This document shows positions 1 to 5,356 of a DNA stretch of 5,446 nucleotides, one piece after another. The stretch's first letter is position 1. Each line of letters begins with the position of its first letter. The stretch spans positions 1 to 5,446 of the forward strand of contig CAYHHE010000121.1 in NCBI GenBank assembly GCA_964356295.1. The letters run 5' to 3'. The notes under the pieces were generated by a model. The model made no database searches. It was not told the origin of the DNA and saw only the letters and a list, made by a program, of their open reading frames with translations. The stretch is from CAVQGZ01 sp964356295 (GTDB taxonomy: Bacteria > Actinomycetota > Actinomycetes > Jiangellales > Jiangellaceae). A program made the position numbers and the translations under genes.

Positions 1-60
1 CCGGACACCATCATCGACTGGATCACCCTGGTGACGTCGCACCCGACCAGCAAGCCCTGA
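1..60 (+). CDS. 3' end of an unidentified gene (partial, runs in from the left)
   Basis: Reading from base 1 in frame 1 gives 19 codons, PDTIIDWITLVTSHPTSKP, followed by TGA at 58-60. Most third positions are G or C, as in the other genes here. The fragment is too short to assign a family. Its stop lies 17 bases from the stop of the convergent minus-strand hydrolase gene, so the two genes meet tail to tail. No hairpin terminator is evident in the 17-base gap. That these are genuine terminal codons is inferred from codon bias and from the tight convergent spacing. Confidence 0.55.
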   Translation, partial: PDTIIDWITLVTSHPTSKP

Positions 61-77
61 TCTGACAGCCGTCAGCC

Positions 78-866
78 CTACTCCGGGCGGCCCGGATGGC
101 GGGGGTGAGCGGGGGTCACCTGGAGCCGGTTCATGGTCGTCACGAGGTGATCGGCGCTGAACGGGCGTCGGGCGTGGCTGGAGTAGATGAGGGTCGCCCC
201 GTGGTCCAGGATCTTCTGCCAGCTCTGGTAGACCTGGTCCAGGTCGGTGACGTAGATGGGTCGGTAGCGGCAGCCGCAGAAGCTCAGCAGGGTCATGGCC
301 AGGTCCCCGACGAACGCCCGGCCGTCGGCCAGCACGATCGACATGGAGTCGTGGGTGTGTCCGGGAGTGTGCAGGATCTCCCCGTCGATGCCGATCGAAC
401 CGAGCAGGTCGAAGTCGTCGCCGGAGACGATCAGGTCGGTGTCGCGAACCTCGACCGGCGGGAAGCTCCAGTCCTGGGTGTCCTTCCCCAGCTGGTTGAA
501 CAGCCAGACCAGGACTCCCACCCGCCGGTTGATCGGGACGTCACCCGGATCGGGGAGCCCGGTTCGCAGCGCCGGCAGGGACCGTTCCTGAGCGATCAGG
601 ACGATGCCGGGGTTCGCCGCACGCAGATCACGAAGCAGCCCGGCATGGTCGTCATGGTGGTGGGTCAAGAACACGAACCTGACATCGGCCAGGTCGATGC
701 CCTGCGCGCGGAGCTTGCCGACGAACTCGTCGAACCGACCGGGATAGGTGGTGTCGACCAGCAGGTAGCCGCTGGCGGCGGGCAGCAGGTAGGACCGGGT
801 GAAACTGACCTTGACGGCCGTGATCGCACGGTCCTGCACCCGCGAAGGAGGGCTGCCAGCCGTCAC
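78..866 (-). CDS. Metallo-beta-lactamase-fold hydrolase, 262 aa
   Basis: This is a probable zinc-dependent hydrolase of the MBL-fold superfamily. Numbering from the GTG at 864-866, the HxHxDH signature is H69, H71, D73, H74 within FLTHHHDDHAG. The further ligands are H170 (HTPGHTHDS), D188 (AFVGDLAM) and H231 (IYSSHA). All residues for a two-metal site are therefore present and in normal order, and the length fits a stand-alone enzyme of this fold. There is no signal peptide or membrane segment, so it is likely cytoplasmic. The substrate cannot be read from sequence: lactonase, glyoxalase II-like and other esterase activities share this core. The frame stays open upstream to 1040, but I chose GTG 866 because it overlaps the TGA of the upstream SRPBCC gene in a GTGA junction and has GGAG six bases before it. 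The extra upstream residues are merely an out-of-frame reading of the SRPBCC gene. The pair should be one translationally coupled operon. Confidence 0.9.
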   Translation of the reverse strand: MTAGSPPSRVQDRAITAVKVSFTRSYLLPAASGYLLVDTTYPGRFDEFVGKLRAQGIDLADVRFVFLTHHHDDHAGLLRDLRAANPGIVLIAQERSLPALRTGLPDPGDVPINRRVGVLVWLFNQLGKDTQDWSFPPVEVRDTDLIVSGDDFDLLGSIGIDGEILHTPGHTHDSMSIVLADGRAFVGDLAMTLLSFCGCRYRPIYVTDLDQVYQSWQKILDHGATLIYSSHARRPFSADHLVTTMNRLQVTPAHPRHPGRPE

Positions 867-1369
867 AACTGTCTCCGGCGCTCGATGCTCGGATCGGCAA
901 GAGGTCGCGGGGCCGCCGAGGCGCGCTGTCCTGCCTCGATCGTGCGCTTGAGGTTCAGCCCTTCCTCGCGCATGTGCTGGCGCAGTATCGCGACCCTCCG
1001 ATGGAACACGGCCCTCGTCAGTGGGCCGAAGCGATACCACAGCGTGGCGGTGAACGACGACCCACCGTCATCGGGCGCCACCACGAACGAGCCACCAGGA
1101 AGAAGGATCGAGATCGGGCCGCGGAACCGGTACGTGAAGCCCCGCCCAGGGTCGACCGCGGTGACCTGAAGCCGAAGCGTCTCACGCGTACCGCCCAGGT
1201 CCTCAACAGCTCTCATGATCGACCCGACCTGGTTCGGTTCCCCGCGTTCCCACTCGGCCGACAAGTGCGCCGGATGCCAACTCGCGTAGTGCTCGGACAT
1301 CTCGACCAACCAGGCCCAGACCCGATCCGGCGGGGCATCAATCTGGACGCAGTCCCTCAGGTCCCGCAT
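863..1369 (-). CDS. SRPBCC / polyketide cyclase-dehydrase-like protein, 168 aa
   Basis: The N-terminal pattern (VQIDAPPDRVWAWLVEMSEH, then the WHPAH segment) is typical of START-like SRPBCC proteins. In these, a beta strand, the phrase 'aPpd-VW-wl' and a helix form the mouth of a hydrophobic pocket. Alternating strands follow (GSIMRAVEDL, TLRLQVTAVDPGRGFTYRF, SSFTATLWYRFGPL), then a long C-terminal helix around residues 120-150 (RRVAILRQHMREEGLNLKRT). This is the complete fold order, and 168 aa is a normal length. Such proteins bind hydrophobic ligands, and some are cyclases; the ligand here is unknown. ATG at 1367-1369 is the start; a G-rich stretch (AGGGG, GGTGG) lies upstream but is a weak ribosome site. 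The stop overlaps the start of the MBL-fold hydrolase, suggesting the two act on one small molecule or pathway. That link is inference from operon structure. No clear promoter is visible between 1370 and 1500. Confidence 0.85.
   Translation of the reverse strand: MRDLRDCVQIDAPPDRVWAWLVEMSEHYASWHPAHLSAEWERGEPNQVGSIMRAVEDLGGTRETLRLQVTAVDPGRGFTYRFRGPISILLPGGSFVVAPDDGGSSFTATLWYRFGPLTRAVFHRRVAILRQHMREEGLNLKRTIEAGQRASAAPRPLADPSIERRRQL
873..876 (-). promoter_or_regulatory. Ribosome binding site of the MBL-fold hydrolase
   Basis: On the minus strand GGAG is followed by the six-base spacer ACAGTT and then GTG. The site lies inside the last codons of the SRPBCC gene. It decides the start of the hydrolase at 866 instead of any of the upstream in-frame starts. 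Confidence 0.75.
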
Positions 1370-1649
1370 CAGCCACCACCCCTGGGGACACTCTCACCTC
1401 ACCCTGGCTCCCCAGCAACGATGTGTCGAGGGGCGTTAGTCCCATGCCCCAAGGACCCAGACCCCCACCAGCCGGACTTGACAGGACCACGTACCTCACC
1501 CGCGTCTGCGTCCGCTCATCAGCGGACGCAGACGCTCGCGAACGTCCGCGTAATGCCGCATTGGGGGCGGTCGATTGCGGCGGAAGGACGCGACTCGTCA
1601 CGGGGATTCGGGCCTTCGCGAACGCGGTCTCAGTGCCGTCGGAAGTCCG
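1370..1649. other. Intergenic stretch holding one strong hairpin
   Basis: I find no convincing coding frame here. The open frames carry arginine- and proline-rich translations without recognisable motifs. The stretch contains the 5' leader of the SRPBCC gene on the minus strand, a perfect 15-bp inverted repeat (1502-1535), and a small TTCGCGAA palindrome at 1615-1622. No sigma-factor promoter pair with correct spacing was recognised on either strand. Confidence 0.5.
1502..1535. terminator. Perfect 15-bp hairpin, probable U-tract-less terminator
   Basis: The left arm GCGTCTGCGTCCGCT (1502-1516) is exactly complementary to the right arm at 1521-1535. The four-base loop is CATC. No T run follows on either strand, which fits the I-shaped terminators known from actinobacteria. 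It lies about 115 bases beyond the minus-strand stop at 1650 and about 130 bases before the SRPBCC start, so its natural role would be to separate those two transcription units. A regulatory or mobile palindrome is an alternative. The structure itself is certain; its function is inferred. Confidence 0.6.
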
Positions 1650-1775
1650 TCAGGCGCCGAGTTGCCGGAGGACCTCGTCGGTGGCGCGCAGGGTGATCTG
1701 CGGCGGATGAAAGGCCATCACGTCGCGGACGCCCGACGCCACGAGCCCGGGGGCCGACCACGTGATGGCTTGCCG
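1650..1775 (-). pseudogene. 3' fragment of an unidentified minus-strand gene
   Basis: About 40 codons with strong G/C third-position bias end in TGA at 1650-1652. The readable segments are ITWSAPGLVASGVRDVMAF and HPPQITLRATDEVLRQLGA. Further upstream in the same frame, beyond about 1775, codon bias falls off and the sequence becomes the antisense of another gene fragment, so the 5' part is missing. I do not recognise the family. The pattern of a 'V.DVM.F.PP..T' segment followed by a terminal amphipathic helix loosely recalls the ends of class III aminotransferases or a CBS-like segment, but neither is supported well enough to assign. The left boundary is firm; the right boundary is approximate. 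Confidence 0.45.
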
Positions 1776-1791
1776 TAGCCGTTCAACACAT

Positions 1792-1986
1792 GGCCACGAG
1801 CTCAGCGAGTGGTTCGACGCGGAGTTCGGCAGCACCCAGTGTCGGGCGTTGACCCGATGCGACTTCGCCTCGACCACGGACGTGGTCGACTACATCGATC
1901 GCGACGCGACGGCCGACTGCGCCCACATGGCAGCACGCGTGGCCGAACGCGTCTCGGCCACCGTCGAGCGCGCCTCCACAGCCTGA
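1792..1986 (+). pseudogene. C_GCAxxG_C_C-family protein, C-terminal fragment
   Basis: The translation from about 1792 includes HELSEWFDAEFGSTQCRAL, then TRCDF, VVDYIDRD and a second conserved-type cysteine in ATADCAHMAARV, ending in TGA at 1984-1986. This matches the C-terminal third of the C_GCAxxG_C_C putative redox-active proteins. Their endings carry an F.e.FGS..CreL block, a spacer with aspartates, and one more cysteine before a closing helix. The defining N-terminal CGA/GCAxxG part should lie upstream but is not found in any frame. Codon bias is actinobacterial only from the GHEL codons onward. A short in-frame GTG/ATG at 1762-1767 could allow a 74-residue product, but without the core it would lack the expected cysteine cluster. 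I therefore treat it as a truncated remnant. Confidence 0.6.
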
Positions 1987-1997
1987 CACCACGACGA

Positions 1998-2026
1998 CCC
2001 GGGCCCGGCCTGACCAACGGCCCGGG
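1998..2026. terminator. GC-rich hairpin after the C_GCAxxG_C_C fragment
   Basis: CCCGGGCC (1998-2005) pairs with GGCCCGGG (2019-2026) around a 13-base loop, starting 11 bases after the TGA at 1986. It sits between two convergent units, this fragment and the minus-strand lipoprotein gene ending at 2117, so it could terminate either. No T tract follows. The placement supports a terminator role. Confidence 0.45.
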
Positions 2027-2116
2027 CTCCCATCATGCGCCGGTCGTGGGGCCGCGACGCGTACGGCGTACCGTCCGCGGCATGCCCTGGCCTGGTCGGC
2101 CGGACAGTCCATGGGC

Positions 2117-3337
2117 TCAGCCGGGGCCGTACGAGGCCGGTGCCGCCGTCGGGGCGAGCAGCAGGGTCCACGCGTTGGCGTCCGGCTGGTAGGCCCACAC
2201 ATCGTCAGTGGCCAGCATCGAGTTCGGCTCGACGACGCCGCCGACCGGGTCGCCGACCGGCCGGACCTGCCCGCCGATCACGACGAGCCGGCCGTTGACC
2301 GGGTCGGGGACCATGGTGCTGACGATCCGGGCGGTCGGGTCGACCTGGGCCTCGCCGAGCATCATCGGCTCGGGCCAGCCGGCGCCGCGCTCGGCCACCG
2401 TCCAGTCGTCGGCCCGGGCGTCGTAGCCGAGCATCGCGGTGTCGGCGAACCACCATGTGCGCCCCGTTGCCGGGTCGAAGGCCGCCGCCCAGCCGGAGGA
2501 CGGGTAGCCCCCGGCCAGCGTGTCGGGCACGTCCGCGCCCTGCGACCAGGTGCGGGCCGCCGGGTCGAACCGCCAGGTCTGCGCGGGGCCGTCCCCACCC
2601 TCTGGTGTGATCACCAGGATCAGCCGGCGCACCGTGGCGTCGTAGGCCACGTCGTACGGGCCCATCGCAACCAGCGGCACCGTGGCCTGCGGGTCCGGCA
2701 GGTCGAGAGAGGTCCAAGTCCCCGCCGACGGATCGTAGAACAGGATCCCGGAGGCATCGGCGTCGGGGAAGCCGGGACGGAAGCCCAGCAGCCGGTCTGC
2801 GGCGGGGTCGTAGACGACCCTCGGCACCGCCTGCGGCCCGCTGCCGTCCGCGGGCGCCGCGCTCCAGGAATCGCCGGCTGGGGTGAAGTCCCAGACCGGT
2901 GTCCACCCGGCTGGGATGCCGCGCACCAGCCCGGCGCCGGGATCGGTCACCAGCTGCAGCAGCGCGGGACGCTGCTCCGGGACAGGCAGCGTGGCGTCTC
3001 CCAGCTCGGCCCATGTGTTGGTGCACACGTCGAAGGCCCATGTGGACTGCAGGGTGGCGCTGCCCGCCCCTTCCGAGACGATGCCCGATTCACCGACGAT
3101 GATCCGTGGACCGGTCGGGTCCATCGCGGCCACCTGGTACCACTCTGGCAGCGCGGGCCGCGCCTGGGCCGGGTCTCCGAGCTGATCCGGCGCTGAGCCC
3201 GCCGGGCAGACCACCCCCGACCCGGACGGGCTGGGCCCGCTCTTCGACGGCGACGCCGAGGGGCCGGAGTCGGCCGCCGGCGCGCAGCCCGCGACCAGCA
3301 GCGCACCAACGATCAGGACCACCCATGATCTGGTCAT
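2117..3337 (-). CDS. Secreted lipoprotein with Kelch/galactose-oxidase-like beta-propeller, 406 aa
   Basis: The protein opens with a lipoprotein signal peptide: MTR, a hydrophobic run WVVLIVGALLV, then the lipobox LVAGC with the acceptor cysteine at residue 18. A Ser/Pro/Gly-rich linker (about 20-42) leads to a propeller-like region from about 60 to 395. The propeller is seen as a repeated [FY]-D/P-x-x-x-x-x-W strand motif: AFDVCTNTW (101), DFTPAGDSW (150), FYDPSAGTW (200), RFDPAARTW (256), GYDARADDW (304) and AYQPDANAW (382). These alternate with 'YDPAADRLLGF'-type strands (174, 230, 285, 342) and one VVIGG, the classic Kelch strand ending. It should be anchored outside the membrane as a binding or scaffold protein; no catalytic residues are apparent. 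ATG 3337 was chosen because it begins the signal peptide and has GGAGG eight bases upstream. The frame stays open to 3622, but that extension would hide the signal peptide. No partner gene is adjacent. Confidence 0.88.
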   Translation of the reverse strand: MTRSWVVLIVGALLVAGCAPAADSGPSASPSKSGPSPSGSGVVCPAGSAPDQLGDPAQARPALPEWYQVAAMDPTGPRIIVGESGIVSEGAGSATLQSTWAFDVCTNTWAELGDATLPVPEQRPALLQLVTDPGAGLVRGIPAGWTPVWDFTPAGDSWSAAPADGSGPQAVPRVVYDPAADRLLGFRPGFPDADASGILFYDPSAGTWTSLDLPDPQATVPLVAMGPYDVAYDATVRRLILVITPEGGDGPAQTWRFDPAARTWSQGADVPDTLAGGYPSSGWAAAFDPATGRTWWFADTAMLGYDARADDWTVAERGAGWPEPMMLGEAQVDPTARIVSTMVPDPVNGRLVVIGGQVRPVGDPVGGVVEPNSMLATDDVWAYQPDANAWTLLLAPTAAPASYGPG

Positions 3338-3623
3338 GGCAGGCCCCTCCTCACTGCACCTTGCCCTCGATCCGCGCCTGGTTCTCAGGATCGAGCCCCC
3401 GGCGGCGACCGCCGCAGAGCCGAAGGTCCCCGCACTCGGGGCGGCGAACAGTGGCACCCTGGCGTGCCGCTGCCCGGGGGACTGCTCGTCCAGCTCACAA
3501 CGCGATGCCGAGCGAGGGGAGCGGCCAACGGAAGCCGCCTCCGCACCCCGGGCACGACCATCGGCCAGTCCGGGGCGCGACGGTGAGCCCGGCGAAGGCG
3601 GGCAACTCGGCCGGGCCGGCACG
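3338..3623. other. Stretch without a recognisable gene
   Basis: Frames are open on both strands because of the high GC content, but their translations are Arg/Pro/Ala/Ser-rich with no motifs. On the minus strand one reading near 3490-3620 contains a lone CPGCGG pair of cysteines without the second pair of a zinc ribbon. I see no clear promoter pair for the lipoprotein gene, although it must lie here or further upstream. This stretch may be decayed coding sequence. Confidence 0.4.
3346..3350 (-). promoter_or_regulatory. Ribosome binding site of the lipoprotein gene
   Basis: On the minus strand GGAGG (within AGGAGGGG) precedes the ATG at 3337 with an eight-base spacer. It is the strongest Shine-Dalgarno match in the window and fixes the start at the signal peptide. 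Confidence 0.8.
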
Positions 3624-3973
3624 GCGCCAGCGCAGCCAGCAACGGGCAGCGCTCAGCCACGGCTTGCAGCCACCCGAACACCGCCAGCGCTCACTGCACG
3701 AACAGGATCATGTCCAGCGGGAACCAGCCACGCGCCCAGCACCGCCATGTGCGCGCAGTAGCCGAGGAGCCCGGCGCCGACGACCCCGGTGACACGTGCG
3801 CACGCGAGCCATCGGGTCCGCCAGCCGACGATCGGGGCCCACAGCAGCATCGCGATCTGCTCGGTGTGCCCCCAGACGCTCTCGTTCACCGGGGGGGACC
3901 AGGCCGATCGCCGACCACTCCCTGGACGCGGCGTCCGAAGTCCCACGCCGATCCTCAAGGCCGCCGACCAGGT
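3624..3973 (-). pseudogene. DUF6512-like membrane protein, frameshifted remnant
   Basis: A minus-strand reading contains VNESVWGHTEQIAMLLWAPI, resembling the VNESVWEHLKL..FP signature of DUF6512 membrane proteins. A hydrophobic stretch follows, VTGVVGAGLLGYCAHMAVLG. The expected residues before the signature (AASREWSAIGLVPP) lie in a neighbouring frame, and the two join at the G7 run at 3891-3897; one base fewer would give LVPPVNESVW in a single frame. On the far side the more natural continuation (WFPLDMILFVQ, a stop, then ALAVFGWLQAVAER) lies in a third frame. So there are at least two frame disruptions and one in-frame stop. No intact start, and no C-terminal part after about 3624, is recognisable. 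Family assignment is from memory of the signature, and the boundaries are approximate. Confidence 0.5.
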
Positions 3974-3985
3974 GGGCTCGGGCCG

Positions 3986-4165
3986 AACCTGGTCCTGCCG
4001 CTGGTGTCCAGACTGCCGCACACCTCAAGCCTGATGGCGACCCACCTGGTCGACGTCGGCGAGCGGCTGGCCGTGGTCACCTTCGGCATCAACCTGGCCC
4101 AGGCGTCCCTGATGGTCATCGTCGTGTTCCGCTGCGCAGCCCGAACTGAGGGCCTGGCCGACCGT
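3986..4165 (+). pseudogene. TMEM175/DUF1211-like potassium channel fragment
   Basis: The plus-strand translation NLVLPLVSRLPHTSSLM, then ERLAVVTFGINLAQASLMVI and VVFRCAARTEGLADR, follows the layout of bacterial TMEM175 proteins. In these, a helix 'NLLLLLFVALLPFPTALL' is followed by 'LAVALYALNLLLAS' and a short basic C-terminal stretch. Both would be membrane helices. The N-terminal hallmark of the family (RLEAFSDGVFAI) and the helices before this point are absent, and the frame then runs into proline/arginine-rich sequence with no more helices. I read it as an internal-to-C-terminal fragment. It abuts the minus-strand DUF6512-like remnant, so a deletion or rearrangement junction should lie near 3950-3985. 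Confidence 0.45.
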
Positions 4166-4245
4166 GCCGCGGATCAGGGGCTGGCCGAGACTGGTGGGAC
4201 TGTCGCCCCTAGCGCCAACGACCCCGTAAGGCGATCGTTGAGGCC

Positions 4246-5076
4246 GTGGCCACGGCGCAGGCGACGACTGCTCCGGCGCTGGTCGCCCGGCACCCGTTGT
4301 GGGCCTTCTACCTGCTCAGCGTGGCGCTGTCCTGGACCGTCGTCCTGGTTGCGCGCGGGGTTGGTGCGGACGGGATGTATGTGCTGTCCGTCGCCAGCCC
4401 GGCGGTCGCGGCACTGGTCGTCACCCGGCTGGTCGATGGTCCCGGCGCCGGGTGGTGGTTCACCCGGGGGGCCCTGCGGTGGCGGGTGCCGCTGATCTGG
4501 TGGGCCGTCGCGGTGCTGCTCCCGTTGGCCATCGTGGTGGGGGCCGTGACGGCGTGGTCGATGCGCACCGGGGGTCACGCCTGGGCGTTCTCGCTCGGGC
4601 CGTGGCTGGCGGCGGTGCCGATGATCCTGGTTCTCATCCCGGTCAACGGGATCACCGAAGAGCTGGGCTGGCGCGGATTCTGGCTGGCCCGACTGCAGCA
4701 GCGCCGACCGGCGCTGGCGGCGAGCGTCCTGGTGGGCCTGGGCTGGGGCCTGTGGCACGCCCCCGCCTTGATTGTCGAGGGAACCTCCCAACAGATCGTC
4801 GCCAGTGTGGTCGGGTTCTGGCCGGCCCTGCTGTTCTGGGTCGCCGCGAGCGTGCCGATCTCGGTCGTCTACACCTGGCTGTTCAACAACGCAGCCCACA
4901 GCGTGCTCGTAGTGTCGGTGCTCCATGCGGCCACCAACGCCTGGCTCGGGGCAGCCATCACCGACCTGCCCCCCGCCGAGGTAGCACAGGTCGCCGCCTG
5001 GTTCGCGCTGGGCTGGACCCTGGCCGCCGCGGCCCTGTGGGCACTGCGCGGATCACCGGTCCGCACCCCGGCGTAG
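4246..5076 (+). CDS. CPBP-family intramembrane metalloprotease, 276 aa
   Basis: This integral membrane protein of the CPBP (CAAX protease and bacteriocin-processing, ABI/Rce1-like) family has all its motifs. The double glutamate motif is E138-E139 followed by LGWRG (motif 1). GLGWGLWH ends with H171 (motif 2, with W in place of the usual F four residues before H). H227-A-A-T-N231 in VLHAATNAWLG is motif 3. These residues form the predicted metal site inside the membrane. Hydrophobic segments lie near residues 18-38, 45-62, 82-103, 121-134, 157-170, 187-211, 219-236 and 247-267, the usual multi-helix layout. Bacterial members act in bacteriocin self-immunity, protein processing or regulated proteolysis; the substrate here is unknown. 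GTG 4246 is the first start after the in-frame TAG at 4210 and precedes the first helix, but its ribosome site is weak (GAGG very close). No bacteriocin-like small gene is visible nearby. Confidence 0.9.
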   Translation: MATAQATTAPALVARHPLWAFYLLSVALSWTVVLVARGVGADGMYVLSVASPAVAALVVTRLVDGPGAGWWFTRGALRWRVPLIWWAVAVLLPLAIVVGAVTAWSMRTGGHAWAFSLGPWLAAVPMILVLIPVNGITEELGWRGFWLARLQQRRPALAASVLVGLGWGLWHAPALIVEGTSQQIVASVVGFWPALLFWVAASVPISVVYTWLFNNAAHSVLVVSVLHAATNAWLGAAITDLPPAEVAQVAAWFALGWTLAAAALWALRGSPVRTPA

Positions 5077-5165
5077 AACCCAAGGCCGCGACACCCGCAC
5101 CATGCCGCGATCCGCGCAGCCGTTGCGCTCATGGCCGCTTTGAGGGCGGTCGACTGGGTTGAGTC
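5077..5165. other. Gap between the protease gene and the intron end
   Basis: No gene is recognised in these 89 bases. A short inverted repeat, CGACT (5151-5155) and AGTCG (5162-5166), straddles the expected edge of the intron. There is no obvious terminator for the protease gene. Confidence 0.35.
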
Positions 5166-5213
5166 GGCCTGGGGCGCGGTGCCGGCGTTGCTGCTGGTCC
5201 GTTTCTCCAGGCC
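5166..5213 (-). ncRNA. Group II intron domain VI-like helix
   Basis: Read on the minus strand just after domain V, GGCCTGG (5213-5207) pairs with CCAGGCC (5172-5166), closing a long irregular hairpin. An inner stem CCAGC/GCCGG has one A-C mismatch. Its position, seven bases after the 34-nt domain V, and the sequence GGCCGAC at its end fit domain VI and a 3' intron end of the ..CGAC kind. I cannot name the branch-point adenosine or the exact splice site with certainty: the A in CCAGGCC is paired in the simplest fold. Confidence 0.6.
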
Positions 5214-5220
5214 GCTCGCC

Positions 5221-5254
5221 GAACCCGGCGTGCGCCTCTGGACGCACCGGGCTC
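5221..5254 (-). ncRNA. Group II intron domain V
   Basis: The minus strand has a 34-nt element beginning GAGCCCGGTGCG and ending GCCGGGTTC, exactly the canonical length of domain V. The lower stem pairs GAGCCCGG with CCGGGTTC (one G-T wobble) and contains the AGC catalytic triad at positions 2-4. A two-base CG bulge lies on the 3' side at positions 25-26. The upper stem TGCGTC/GGCGCA is complete. Every hallmark of the ribozyme's catalytic heart is present except the tetraloop, which reads CAGA and not GNRA. Domain V normally lies near the 3' end of the intron, followed by domain VI as seen here. The rest of the intron, including any reverse transcriptase, would lie to the right on the minus strand. 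No reverse transcriptase residues are recognisable up to 5446. Confidence 0.8.
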
Positions 5255-5356
5255 TCCACGATCCCTGCCGTGTGGGCTTGGTTTGGCTCAGCTCTACGGT
5301 GAAGGTTGGCCTGCATCTGCGATACCCGCCGCGAAGGCCCTGGGGGCGTTGACGTC

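Noticed and set aside
867..1040. N-terminal extension of the MBL-fold hydrolase to an upstream start at 1040
   Set aside because: The extra 58 residues are an out-of-frame reading of the SRPBCC gene, lack motifs, and ignore the GTGA overlap with its good ribosome site.
96..1169. A 357-codon open frame on the plus strand across the hydrolase and SRPBCC genes
   Set aside because: It is the antisense of two well-supported genes. Its translation (Val/Gly/Asp/Gln-rich) has no motif and is typical of antisense frames in high-GC DNA.
1478..1483. Perfect TTGACA -35 box on the plus strand
   Set aside because: No TANNNT-like -10 lies 16-19 bases downstream (that position is the GC-rich hairpin), and no plus-strand gene starts nearby.
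1714..1769. Ten-base inverted repeat GCCATCACGT / ACGTGATGGC, 36 bases apart
   Set aside because: Both arms lie inside what looks like coding sequence of the minus-strand fragment. The length and spacing are compatible with chance, and no function is suggested.
2052..2083. Imperfect inverted repeat around GTACGGCGTAC
   Set aside because: The arms are broken by a four-base mismatched internal loop. It is a weak candidate for the lipoprotein gene terminator and is not supported further.
2111..3196. A 361-codon plus-strand open frame
   Set aside because: It is antisense to the lipoprotein gene, whose signal peptide, lipobox, ribosome site and repeats are clear.
3338..3622. Lipoprotein gene extended 95 codons upstream
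   Set aside because: It would bury the lipoprotein signal peptide internally, and the added residues are low-complexity Arg/Ser/Pro sequence.
4174..4926. A 250-codon minus-strand open frame
   Set aside because: It is antisense to the CPBP protease; its composition (His, Gln, Arg, Asp, Pro) is what antisense of hydrophobic codons gives.
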